A stretch of 64,000 nt of DNA from Comamonadaceae bacterium (GTDB lineage Bacteria > Pseudomonadota > Gammaproteobacteria > Burkholderiales > Burkholderiaceae_C): NCBI GenBank assembly GCA_947475685.1, contig CANJNC010000005.1:1-64000 (forward strand). Reading direction: 5' to 3'. This document shows positions 36,748 through 45,566 of the stretch, one piece after another (position 1 is the first letter of the stretch; each line of letters starts with the position of its first letter). The notes under the pieces were generated by a model. That model was given only the letters and a program-made list of their open reading frames with translations. It was not told the origin of the DNA and did no database searches. The position numbers were made by a program, and so were the translations under genes.

Positions 36748-37731
36748 TCAATCAGCCGTAATTTCAGCTTGTTTGATCAGCTTTTCGTATTTCAGCAGTT
36801 GCCTGTCCAATGAAGAGGCCAGCTCTTCGGGAGAGGACCCTTTGGGCGTCAATCCTTGAAGGATCAATTGTTCCTTGACGCTTTCATCGCTCAAGGCTTT
36901 TAAAATTTCTTTATGCAGCCTTTGAGTAATTGACTTGGGTGTATTGCTAGGCGCCATCATGGCAAACCATGAGTTGAATTCAAAGCTTGGCAGGCCCGAG
37001 TCATGGATGGTAGGAACATCTGGGAATTGGTTGAGTTTTTTCGCAGTGGACACGCCGATGAGTTTAAGTTTGCCGCTTTTAACCAAGGCGTTCACAGTGG
37101 CGATCCCTTGAAAACCAACATCCACTTCCTTGCCTGCAAGACCTACGGCGGCCTGCGTCGCGCCCTTATAAGGCACATGTGTTAACTTGATTCCTGCTTG
37201 AGAGGCAAACAACGCCATGGCAATGTGTTGAGGACTTCCATTGCCTCCAGAGCCATAGTTCAATTTACCAGGAGAGAGTTTGGCCAAAGCGATGAAATCA
37301 GCAGCGTTTTTAATGGGCGAATCTGTCTGAACAACAAGTCCCCATTCAACGGTCGCAACCAAAGAGATGGGTTCAAAGTCCTTTTGAATATCCCAGGGCA
37401 GCTTGCTTTGTAAGTTGGGAAGCATGGTCATGATGCTGTCATTAAAGCCACCAAGGGTATAGCCATCTCCAGCTGATTTGGCCACACGATCTGTTCCGAT
37501 AACGCCAGAGGCACCTGCTTGATTTTCGATTGCAATACCAGTGCCCATGTTTTGAGACATTTTTTGTAAAACAATTCTTGCAGCGTTATCAACTGCACTT
37601 CCTGCAGCCAAAGGCACAATGACTTTGATGGGCTTGGCGGGGTAACTAGATTGCGCGTGAGCAAGGGCGCCGATCATCAAATCGGTTGCAAGGCCTAAGC
37701 TGAGGGTTTGAATCAAGTGGCGTCTTAACAT
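36748..37731 (-). CDS. TctC/Bug receptor 8
   Basis: 327 residues. The N-terminus LRRHLIQTLSLG resembles a twin-arginine signal, with cleavage near AHAQ. The ligand loop is VIVPLAAGSAVDNAAR. The Ldh-type dehydrogenase gene lies 29 bases upstream on the same strand, so the two, with the Asp/Glu-racemase-fold gene further upstream, likely form one operon. Confidence 0.92.
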   Translation of the reverse strand: MLRRHLIQTLSLGLATDLMIGALAHAQSSYPAKPIKVIVPLAAGSAVDNAARIVLQKMSQNMGTGIAIENQAGASGVIGTDRVAKSAGDGYTLGGFNDSIMTMLPNLQSKLPWDIQKDFEPISLVATVEWGLVVQTDSPIKNAADFIALAKLSPGKLNYGSGGNGSPQHIAMALFASQAGIKLTHVPYKGATQAAVGLAGKEVDVGFQGIATVNALVKSGKLKLIGVSTAKKLNQFPDVPTIHDSGLPSFEFNSWFAMMAPSNTPKSITQRLHKEILKALSDESVKEQLILQGLTPKGSSPEELASSLDRQLLKYEKLIKQAEITAD

Positions 37732-37760
37732 TTTTATCTTTCTATAAATTGACCAAATAC

Positions 37761-38828
37761 TTATTTTGTCTGATTTGGCGTCAAAGGTTGAATATGCAAT
37801 TGGTTTGCAAGTTGCACCAATTGCTCGACCAGTGTTTGAGGCAAAGCGATGCCATTTTTCAGGTGCTCAACGCGTTTTTCGTGACTCTGCTCTCCAGGCA
37901 ACCAAATCCTTTTGATGCCCCCCATCTTCGCACTGTTTCTAATGTCTCGGATCAGTTTGTCGGTTTGAGTCTTGAACTCATCGATATCACCAAACGCATC
38001 GGGATCGATGATGGCGATGGTTTGACCTGTGTTGGTGGTGGTTTTGTAGTCTTTGTTAAAGTCAATGACATCCTTGCCCATGGCTGCACCATTGAGGGTG
38101 CCAGCCAAGAGTCCCACAACCAACGATAAGCCATACCCTTTATAGCCTCCAATGGGCAATAAGAATCCTTCTTCGCTTTTCTTGGGATCAAGCAAAGGGG
38201 CGCCATTTTTATCGATCATCCATCCTTCAGGCATGAGCTCGCCTTTTTGAGCTTTGGCTTTAACCTTCCCGTAGGCGGCAACTGTGGTTGCCATGTCCAA
38301 GACGATTGGAGTTTCTTCTCGAGTTGGAATAGCGGCTGCAATCGGGTTGGTTGACAAAAGCATGTCAATGCCGCCCCAGGGAGGCAGATGGTTTGCATTT
38401 CCAACGGCAAAGTACAAGCCAATCATGTCATGCTCTAGGGCCATGCGAGCGTAAAGCGAGGCAGGACCAGCGTGATTGCTGTGATGGCTTCCAACCCAGG
38501 CTATACCAGAGGTTTTGGCTTTCTCAATAGCCAACTGGGTTGCTTTGTACATGACCAAATGCCCCATGGCGTTGTCGCCATCCAGCAATGCCGTGGCCAA
38601 CTTTTCTTTGATGACCTTGATGTTGGGGTTTAAATTGATTCCACCTGAGAGAATTCTCTTTGCATAAGGAGCCAAACGAATAATGCCGTGACCATCAGAG
38701 CCTTGAAGATCGGCTTTGGCCATGAGTTCTCCTATTAAAGCGCTGTCTTTTAAGGGCAGACCTAAGGCACACATGGCCTCAGTGATAAAGCGCTGGATGT
38801 TTTCAAAAGAGAAATAGTCTTGTTGCAT
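37761..38828 (-). CDS. Malate/L-lactate/ureidoglycolate-type dehydrogenase (Ldh family)
   Basis: 355 residues. This NAD(P)-dependent family has a fold unlike ordinary lactate dehydrogenases and oxidises 2-hydroxy acids such as malate, ureidoglycolate or sulfolactate. Typical blocks are SDGHGIIRLAPYAKRI, VGSHHSNHAGPASLYA (with the conserved histidine), NPIAAAIPT, LDMATT and GGYKGYGLSLVVGLLAGTLNGA. It lies in a minus-strand unit: racemase-fold protein, this gene, Bug receptor. Import followed by oxidation of a hydroxy acid is a reasonable reading. Confidence 0.88.
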   Translation of the reverse strand: MQQDYFSFENIQRFITEAMCALGLPLKDSALIGELMAKADLQGSDGHGIIRLAPYAKRILSGGINLNPNIKVIKEKLATALLDGDNAMGHLVMYKATQLAIEKAKTSGIAWVGSHHSNHAGPASLYARMALEHDMIGLYFAVGNANHLPPWGGIDMLLSTNPIAAAIPTREETPIVLDMATTVAAYGKVKAKAQKGELMPEGWMIDKNGAPLLDPKKSEEGFLLPIGGYKGYGLSLVVGLLAGTLNGAAMGKDVIDFNKDYKTTTNTGQTIAIIDPDAFGDIDEFKTQTDKLIRDIRNSAKMGGIKRIWLPGEQSHEKRVEHLKNGIALPQTLVEQLVQLANQLHIQPLTPNQTK

Positions 38829-38832
38829 GGCT

Positions 38833-39507
38833 TTAATGGGAGAGTTTTTGCATGATTGCTTTGACAGCGCTTGTGGGGCTCGTCAAGATGGGTATGTTGG
38901 TTTTTAACTGACAAAGGTTTTGTGCGTCTGCCATTGAAAATTGAGCCAACATGATGACGTCGCATGGTGGGGCATTCAATAAAGCCAGAGCGATCTTTTG
39001 ATGATGTAAAAGTGCTTGTCCATTGGCCAAATCACTCATCGCCTCAGGCACAAAGAGGCCAGTAAAGTCGACCTTGATTTCTTTTGATTTGGCCAAAGCC
39101 AAGAACTCTTCTTTCATCGAAGCGATTGAGGCTTCGAATGTAGCGACCAAGAGGACGCTTAAATGTAAGGGTGCATGGCTCATGCTCAGCGCTTCTTCGA
39201 ACATGGCCTCATTGGGTTTTAAAATAGGAATAGCATGCTTTCTTGCGCATTCATCGATGGCCATGCCAAAGGCTGAGCATGTGAACAATATGCCCTTGGC
39301 ACCTGTTTTAAGTGCATACTGAGTCAAATCTTCGAAGCGAGCATACATCTCCTTCGTCAATGTTTTGGCTTTTGCGTGGTCCTTGGACAAGGAGTCATCT
39401 AAAAGGTGAAAGGTTTCTGCATCCGGAGCAAAAACTTTAAAGGCATTGGAGATTGGCCCCATGGCCAGGGGCGTTGCGTGAATTAAAGCAATTTTGGGGG
39501 CTTCCAA
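38833..39507 (-). CDS. Asp/Glu/hydantoin racemase-superfamily protein
   Basis: About 224 residues from TTG 39507, which has AGGA in front; the frame stays open to another TTG at 39558. No ATG start fits. The first catalytic cysteine is in ILFTCSAFGM. At the second position the usual ACT reads LAQFSM, so the second cysteine is missing. A two-base racemase mechanism is therefore unlikely. One-cysteine relatives include arylmalonate decarboxylase. It is the first gene of a unit with the Ldh-type dehydrogenase and Bug receptor 8. Confidence 0.75.
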   Translation of the reverse strand: MEAPKIALIHATPLAMGPISNAFKVFAPDAETFHLLDDSLSKDHAKAKTLTKEMYARFEDLTQYALKTGAKGILFTCSAFGMAIDECARKHAIPILKPNEAMFEEALSMSHAPLHLSVLLVATFEASIASMKEEFLALAKSKEIKVDFTGLFVPEAMSDLANGQALLHHQKIALALLNAPPCDVIMLAQFSMADAQNLCQLKTNIPILTSPTSAVKAIMQKLSH

Positions 39508-39716
39508 GATGGTGGTCCTGCGAGTTTTTTTGAGTAAAATAGCCCAAAGCGTACCCAAGGGCAGCGACAGTAAAGGTTTGTTATTTTATCCCTAAGACGA
39601 GTAGGGAAATTAACTATTTACTGTACGTATTATTTCTGCGATATTCAGGGATCAGCTGTTTTTCATAGGAAAAAGGATATTTAATTGTCAAATTTAGCTA
39701 TAAATGAGGTGTTTCT

Positions 39717-40520
39717 ATGTTGTCTCTGATCAATAAGTACGGCGGGGAGAAGTTTTACAAAAAATTGATCACTCAATTTTATGAGGAAGTTACAGGCCAA
39801 AGAGCGATGAGGCACTATTTCTTTAATGTGCCGTTTGAAAAACTCTTAAGCGATCAAATCGAGTATGGCCAGTTTATTATGAAGAAAACTGATCGTGGCT
39901 ACCGTGAGCCACCCATGCAATGGGCGCCAAACGACATTCGTGTCTCCCCAAGTGTTTTTGATGAAGTCATGGTCGCCTTAGAGAATTTGATGTACAAAGC
40001 CAAAGTCGCAAGGGATGATATTCCTATCTTTAATTGGCATATTTTGGACTTATGTGAAGAAACAAGAAGCCAAACGGTCGATACCAAAATCATGACCTTA
40101 AAAGCGGTTGAAATCAATTCGGAATCCATTAAAGAGATGTACGACAAAAACAAGGCCGATGGTCGAGTTGAAAAAAATGGAGAGGTTTTTGTCACCCGAG
40201 GAGTGACCTATCCGATTTGGAATACCATCAAGCCGGTCGATAAAACCATCAGTTTGATTGGTCGAGCATTTACCAATGACCCTAGTCGTGTCAAAGAGAT
40301 GAACGAGATCAAGGAAAAGGCCATGTTAAAAGTGCCCTTTTTAAACTTACAAAGTTACGAGTCTGAAAAAGTGTCCCTTATCCATTGTGAACTTAAATTG
40401 TCTTTTGCTCAGGGCATCCCAGTTCGCTTGTTGCTCAAGTGCGCACGTGAGTTCTCGACCGCTTTCAATGAGGTATTGGCTGCAGATAAAGAGCAGGTTT
40501 TGAAGAATTTGTCGCGCTAA
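39717..40520 (+). CDS. Truncated-globin-like domain without proximal His, fused to an unknown domain
   Basis: 267 residues, no signal peptide. Residues 1-118 follow the group 1 truncated globin pattern: a KYGGEKFYKKL start, FYEEV with Tyr22 at the B10 place, FFNVPFEKL, then YREPPMQWAPNDI and FDEVMVALENLM. In heme-binding relatives the last part contains an AH with the proximal histidine; here Pro71 stands there. Heme binding in the usual way is thus unlikely. Residues about 125-267 match no domain I recognise. It stands alone, upstream of a PuuE-like deacetylase. It may be a heme-free sensor or adaptor; this is inference. Confidence 0.65.
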   Translation: MLSLINKYGGEKFYKKLITQFYEEVTGQRAMRHYFFNVPFEKLLSDQIEYGQFIMKKTDRGYREPPMQWAPNDIRVSPSVFDEVMVALENLMYKAKVARDDIPIFNWHILDLCEETRSQTVDTKIMTLKAVEINSESIKEMYDKNKADGRVEKNGEVFVTRGVTYPIWNTIKPVDKTISLIGRAFTNDPSRVKEMNEIKEKAMLKVPFLNLQSYESEKVSLIHCELKLSFAQGIPVRLLLKCAREFSTAFNEVLAADKEQVLKNLSR

Positions 40521-40542
40521 ACCCCTAACTCAATGACGCTTC

Positions 40543-41421
40543 ATGCAAGAAGAAACAATTCGTCTGAATGACCATTTCCGCTGGCCTGGCTCCAAAAGAG
40601 TGGCCATTATTTTTAACATCGCCTATGAGGCTTGGTCTGATGGGCAGGCCCCTGGCATAGGGCCCATGGGCAATGTATTGAAGCCAGGGTTTTTTGATAC
40701 AAACGCGCAGTCTTGGGCAAATTTTGGTGCAGTTCGAGGGATCCATCGACTGCTAGATTACGCAGATAAGCGGCACATCAAGACCAGTGTCATGGTCAAC
40801 GGTGTTTTGGCTCAAAGAGATCCAAACTCCGTTCGATCTATTCACGAAAGAGGACATGAAATAGTGAACCATTCCTGGGGCATGGACGTCATTCCGGTTT
40901 ATTTTGATGAAGCTCAAGAAAAAGCAAACATCGAGCGCAATCATCAAATTTTGACGCAAGTCAGTGGAATTGAACCAAAGGGTTGGATCAGTCCCAGAGG
41001 AACTGGCAGTGCAATTTCAGCCAAACTTTTAGCCCAGTACGGCTATACCCATCATGGCGACTGCAACGACGATGATCGCCCTTATGTAAAGTCCTTTGGG
41101 GATAAAAGAATTGTTTGTATTCCTTTGACCATGGATGTCAATGACTTGCCAACGAGTATTCGTTATGGGCATTCGCCCAGACACATGCTAGAGGCCTTTG
41201 AGGATACATTTTCAGCCATGATGGACCGTGAAACTGTGCCTTTGATGATGGATGTGACCGCACACACACATGTTTTTGGACGTCCCTCAGGTGCTTGGGT
41301 CTTTGATGAAATCATGGCTCAGATGCACTCCAGAAGCGATGTTTGGGTCACGACAAGAAAAGAAATGGCCGATTATGTTTTAAGCACGTCTTTGAATAAA
41401 AAAGAATGGCTCATGCCCTGA
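40543..41421 (+). CDS. Polysaccharide-deacetylase family protein, PuuE-like
   Basis: 292 residues with the NodB-like barrel. Its closest known relatives by motif are PuuE-type allantoinases and related amidases: VAIIFNIAYEAWSDG, IKTSVMVNGVLAQR, ERGHEIVNHSWGMD, GWISPRGTGS. The histidines of HEIVNHSW are candidate metal ligands. There is no signal peptide, so sugar-polymer deacetylation outside the cell is unlikely, and hydrolysis of a small amide or ureide is more plausible. A Bug receptor follows on the same strand. Confidence 0.8.
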   Translation: MQEETIRLNDHFRWPGSKRVAIIFNIAYEAWSDGQAPGIGPMGNVLKPGFFDTNAQSWANFGAVRGIHRLLDYADKRHIKTSVMVNGVLAQRDPNSVRSIHERGHEIVNHSWGMDVIPVYFDEAQEKANIERNHQILTQVSGIEPKGWISPRGTGSAISAKLLAQYGYTHHGDCNDDDRPYVKSFGDKRIVCIPLTMDVNDLPTSIRYGHSPRHMLEAFEDTFSAMMDRETVPLMMDVTAHTHVFGRPSGAWVFDEIMAQMHSRSDVWVTTRKEMADYVLSTSLNKKEWLMP

Positions 41422-41489
41422 GTCCTAATTTTTGAATCTTGCTTGAAATTCAGTGTCTCGCATACCAACCATGAGTCAATTCTTTGCAT

Positions 41490-42476
41490 ATGAAAAAACA
41501 ATTTAAAAAAACATGTGAAGCTTTGCTATGTGTCGTCTTTTCATGCCTGTGTTTGAGTGCGCTTGCACAACCCACGGCCCTCACTTACCCCAATAAGCCG
41601 ATCAAGTTCATCGTGGCTTTTGCCCCTGGCGGTCCTGCAGATATCATTGCAAGACTCCTGGGGCAAAGATTAAGTGAATCCTTGGGCCAAGCGGTCGTGA
41701 TTGAAAACAAGGCTGGTGCGGGTGGCAACATTGCAAGCTTGTTCGTGACCAAAGCCCCAACCGATGGCTACACCGTTTTGGTCAATACAAGTTCATTGGC
41801 AGTCAATGCCTCACTTTTAAAAAACCCTGGGTTTGATGCTGAAAAAGACTTGGTGGTAGCGAGCATTGTTGCCTCGAGTCCAAATCTTTTGGTTTCCTCG
41901 CCTCTTTTAAAAGCAAAAAATTTGCAAGAAGTGGTGATTGAGGCCAAGGACGGTAAATACAACTATGGATCAGCTGGGACGGGAACAACACCACACTTGA
42001 GTGCAGAATACTTGTTTAAAGTGCTGGCTAAAATTGATGTTACACACATCCCTTTTCAAGGTGCAACACCAGCACTTCAAGCCTCCATGGCAGGTCAAGT
42101 TGAATTGGCAAGTGTGGCGCTCCCTGCCGCGGTGGAAATTGTCAAGAGCGCAAGAGTTCGAGGCTTGGCCGTGACCAGTTCAAAGCGCAACTCCTCTCTT
42201 CCCGATGTGCCGACCTTGGCAGAGGCTGGCTTTCCAGGCTTCATTGATTACACTTGGGTTGGACTATTTTTCCCTGCAAAAACACCGCCTGAAATCATTA
42301 AAAGAATCAATCAAGAAACAAGCGTGCTATTGAAAAACCCTGAATTTTTAAATAAATTAAACGCTGTGGGCTTTGAGCCTGTGGGCGGGACGGCTCAAGA
42401 GGCGTCAGAGTATCTCAAAAGCGAACTCTCAAAATGGGCCAAGGTCGTGAAAGAGATTGGTATCAAGGTGGAATAG
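41490..42476 (+). CDS. TctC/Bug receptor 9
   Basis: 328 residues from ATG 41490. The signal peptide is cysteine-rich (CEALLCVVFSCLCLSALAQ). The ligand loop is FIVAFAPGGPADIIAR. It follows the PuuE-like gene by about 70 bases and converges on receptor 10. Confidence 0.93.
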   Translation: MKKQFKKTCEALLCVVFSCLCLSALAQPTALTYPNKPIKFIVAFAPGGPADIIARLLGQRLSESLGQAVVIENKAGAGGNIASLFVTKAPTDGYTVLVNTSSLAVNASLLKNPGFDAEKDLVVASIVASSPNLLVSSPLLKAKNLQEVVIEAKDGKYNYGSAGTGTTPHLSAEYLFKVLAKIDVTHIPFQGATPALQASMAGQVELASVALPAAVEIVKSARVRGLAVTSSKRNSSLPDVPTLAEAGFPGFIDYTWVGLFFPAKTPPEIIKRINQETSVLLKNPEFLNKLNAVGFEPVGGTAQEASEYLKSELSKWAKVVKEIGIKVE

Positions 42477-42534
42477 ATCAGCCCTAGGCCGCGGTCATTC
42501 AAACGGTCTCAGGTGTTGTCTGCTTTAAAAAGGT

Positions 42535-43548
42535 TCAGTCGGGTTTGATCTTTGAAGCTTGAACAACCGGTCTCCATCGTTCAATTTCAGATGCAATCAG
42601 CCTGCCAAAAACCTCTGGCGGACTGGGTGTTGCCTCAGCCCCTTCGGATTGCAGTCTCGATTTGATTTCAACCGTATTCAAAATAGCGTTAATCTCACTG
42701 TTTAACTTCAAGACGATCGCTTGCGATGTGCCGGCAGGCGCAACAATGCCATACCACTGATCAGCCTCAAATCCAAGCAACTCTTTGATGCCACTTTCTG
42801 CCACAGTCGGTACATCAGGAAGACTGCTTAATCGGACTTTGCTTGAGACGGCCAAAGGTCGAAGTTGTCCGCCCTTGATAAAGCCACTGACTGCAGGCGC
42901 ACCCGTAAACATCAGTTGAACTTGTCCAGAGACCAAGTCTGTGACTGCAGGAGCGGTTCCTTTGTAAGGCACGTGGACCATAGAGGTTTGACTTTGCAAT
43001 TTAAAGTACTCGGTCGCTAAATGCGCCGCACTTCCATTGCCGCCAGAGCCAAAGTTCAAAGCGTTGGGTTTGCTTTTTGCATATTCAATCAATTCTTTGA
43101 CATTTTTCACAGGTATGTTTGGATTGACCACCATCACGTTGGGAACTTTTGCGATCCATGCAACTGGCGCAAAGCTTTTGATCGGGTCATAGGGTAAATT
43201 GGGGTACAAGGATGGAGTGACAGCCAACGTACCAATGTGCCCCATCAAAATGGTGTATCCGTCTGGGGCTGACTTGGCCACTTTGTCTGCCCCAATGGAG
43301 CCGCCTGCCCCAGGAACATTGTCAATGATCACGCTTTGGTTCCAAGACTGGGATAATTTTTGTCCAATCGAGCGCGCCAAAATGTCTGTGCTTCCTCCTG
43401 GGGTGAAGGGCACGATCATTCGGATGGGTTTATTTGGATAAGTTTGTACTTGTGCAAATCCAGCGATTGCGAACCAAAGCCCTACATGGCAAAGCCAAGA
43501 CAATTTTAAAATTTTACTTGATTTGAAGCTGTAAGGGGTATGATTCAT
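42535..43548 (-). CDS. TctC/Bug receptor 10
   Basis: 337 residues. The signal peptide is long and ends near GFAQV. The ligand loop is MIVPFTPGGSTDILAR. It is divergent from the third decarboxylase-like gene, with a 240-base shared upstream region, so the two may be co-regulated. Confidence 0.93.
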   Translation of the reverse strand: MNHTPYSFKSSKILKLSWLCHVGLWFAIAGFAQVQTYPNKPIRMIVPFTPGGSTDILARSIGQKLSQSWNQSVIIDNVPGAGGSIGADKVAKSAPDGYTILMGHIGTLAVTPSLYPNLPYDPIKSFAPVAWIAKVPNVMVVNPNIPVKNVKELIEYAKSKPNALNFGSGGNGSAAHLATEYFKLQSQTSMVHVPYKGTAPAVTDLVSGQVQLMFTGAPAVSGFIKGGQLRPLAVSSKVRLSSLPDVPTVAESGIKELLGFEADQWYGIVAPAGTSQAIVLKLNSEINAILNTVEIKSRLQSEGAEATPSPPEVFGRLIASEIERWRPVVQASKIKPD

Positions 43549-43792
43549 TTGAAGCCTAAGTTGATGCCGTGCTTTATTCTAAAACGATTAAGCCCATTGC
43601 AGCGGATATAAAACCATCTGAGCCAGGCTTTAAGGCATGCAAGCTCAATTCATCCGATTATTGGTTCTTCGAGCCATATGGGTGAAGACCCTAGTTTGAT
43701 TAATAATAAGCGCTTGAAATCCATCACATTCGAAGTGTGGATAGAATTGTCTCTTTAAACGATTTAAATCCAGCATGAGGAGATGGGGCGAA

Positions 43793-44782
43793 ATGTCTTT
43801 ACTAAAACTTACGATCGCAACGACCGATTACGATCACTTTAGAGATTTCAGGTTGGGACAAGTCAAGGCTGAAGGCATTGACTTGAATTGGTTGAATTTG
43901 GGGCATCATGAATGTTTTGCGCGTTTCACAGCGAATCGTGAATTTGATCTCTCGGAGTTGTCCTTTGCTAAATTTTGCACGCAAGTAACGCGCAAGGACA
44001 GTGACATCATCGGCTTACCCGTCATTTGTTCAAGACTTTTTCGTTTCAGTTCATTTTATGTAAATAAAAAAAGTGGGATTAAAACTGCCAAAGATCTAAT
44101 CGGAAAGAAAATTGGCTCGCCTGAATGGGCCCATTCAGCAGCTGTTTACATGCGTGGATGGCTTCACAATGACATGGGGGTGAAGTTAAAAGACGTTCAT
44201 TGGTATCAAGCCGGTGCCAATTCGCCTGGTCGTGCAGAAAAAGTGGAAATCTCACTGCCCGAGGATGTGAAATTGACGCGTGTTGCTGACAAGTCGCTGA
44301 GTGAAATGCTGGCCTCAGGGGAGATTGATTGTGCAATCATTGCAAGGCCCCCCACTTGCTTCTTAGAAGGTCACCCAGATATTGTCCGATTATTTCCCGA
44401 TTACTTGGAAATGGAGGAGGATTACTTTGCCAAGACCAAAGTATGGCCCATCATGCACATCATCGCCATGAAGAAGTCCATCGTTGAACAATATCCATGG
44501 GTTGCGAGGAACATGTTCAATGCTTTTCAAGAGTCCAAGAAAAGAAGTCTCGAGCGTCTCTTGGATCCAGCTGTTTCAAGGTACCCCATTCCATGGCTCA
44601 CGACCTATGCCCGTAAAATGCGTGACATGTTCAACGGCGATACATTCCCATACGGCATTGAAGAAAATCGCGCCACATGGGAGTTGATGTCTTTGTACAC
44701 CTATCAGCAAGGCATTGCCCATCGTCCATTCACGCCAGAGGAAATTTTTCCTAAAGGCATCATGACATCCGTGATTATTTGA
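43793..44782 (+). CDS. 4,5-dihydroxyphthalate decarboxylase-like protein, third copy
   Basis: 329 residues from ATG 43793; an ATG at 43775 is in frame, but the GAGATGGGG between them works as its ribosome site. Pattern: TDYDHFRDFRLGQVKAEGIDL, FDLSELSFAKF, ICSRLFRFSSFYV, WYQAGANSPGR and KVWPIMHIIAM. Again there is no signal peptide. Unlike copies A and B it has no Mo-hydroxylase beside it. Instead two class II aldolase genes follow, which suggests a separate aromatic or hydroxy-acid route. Confidence 0.82.
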   Translation: MSLLKLTIATTDYDHFRDFRLGQVKAEGIDLNWLNLGHHECFARFTANREFDLSELSFAKFCTQVTRKDSDIIGLPVICSRLFRFSSFYVNKKSGIKTAKDLIGKKIGSPEWAHSAAVYMRGWLHNDMGVKLKDVHWYQAGANSPGRAEKVEISLPEDVKLTRVADKSLSEMLASGEIDCAIIARPPTCFLEGHPDIVRLFPDYLEMEEDYFAKTKVWPIMHIIAMKKSIVEQYPWVARNMFNAFQESKKRSLERLLDPAVSRYPIPWLTTYARKMRDMFNGDTFPYGIEENRATWELMSLYTYQQGIAHRPFTPEEIFPKGIMTSVII

Positions 44783-44795
44783 AGCGAGAAAATTT

Positions 44796-45542
44796 ATGAG
44801 TACAGTACCTTCCTCCGGTGGGCCAGTTGATCAAGGTTTGATCAAGGACTTGGCAGCAGCAAGTAGAATTTTGGCCAATCAAGGTGTGGTGGATGGTTTT
44901 GGACATGTTTCCATGAGACACCCAAGTGCACCCGATCGATTCTTAATGGCCAAGTCAACGCCCCCCGCTTTGGTCATGCCCGAGGACATCATTGAGTATG
45001 ACCTGGATAGCCAACCTTGCAATGCAAAGGGCCGAAATAGCTTTTTAGAGCGATTCATCCACAGTGAAATTTACAAGGCCAGGCCAGATGTGATGTCTGT
45101 GGTTCACAGCCACTCGCCTTCAGTGGTGCCTTTTGGTTTGGTGAGAGTCAAGATGCAGGCCATGTTCCACAATGCTGCTTTTTTGGCCCAAGAGCCCCCA
45201 ATTTTTGACATTGCTGATAAGTTTGGTGAAACGGACATGTTGGTCGGCAATATTGAAAAGGGCCTTGCGTTGGCTGACGTCATGGGCCAAAAGGACATAG
45301 TGATGATGAGGGCGCACGGCAGTGTGGCTTGTGGGCCCTCCCTTCAGACTGCGGTTTTTAGGGCGGTTTATACGGAAGTGAATGCAAGAATTCAGCACAT
45401 GACCATCGCCTTGTCCCAAGGACAGCCCATTTCCTTTTTGAGCCCAGAGGAGGGTCGATTGGCTGACCAAGTCAATCAAGGTGCTGGACTAAGAGCCTGG
45501 GACTTGTGGAGAGCGCAAGTGCGTGCAGAGCTTAATTGGTAG
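44796..45542 (+). CDS. Class II aldolase/adducin family protein 1
   Basis: 248 residues. The zinc-binding histidines lie in VHSHSPS and the later AHGSVACG, and GFGHVSMRHP is the usual N-terminal block. Family members cleave or decarboxylate hydroxy or phospho compounds; some decarboxylate catechol-type acids or 3-keto acids. It sits 13 bases after the decarboxylase-like gene and 24 bases before a second aldolase-family gene, so all three are probably co-transcribed. Confidence 0.87.
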   Translation: MSTVPSSGGPVDQGLIKDLAAASRILANQGVVDGFGHVSMRHPSAPDRFLMAKSTPPALVMPEDIIEYDLDSQPCNAKGRNSFLERFIHSEIYKARPDVMSVVHSHSPSVVPFGLVRVKMQAMFHNAAFLAQEPPIFDIADKFGETDMLVGNIEKGLALADVMGQKDIVMMRAHGSVACGPSLQTAVFRAVYTEVNARIQHMTIALSQGQPISFLSPEEGRLADQVNQGAGLRAWDLWRAQVRAELNW

Positions 45543-45566
45543 AACGTTCTAAGGGAGATTTAAAGC

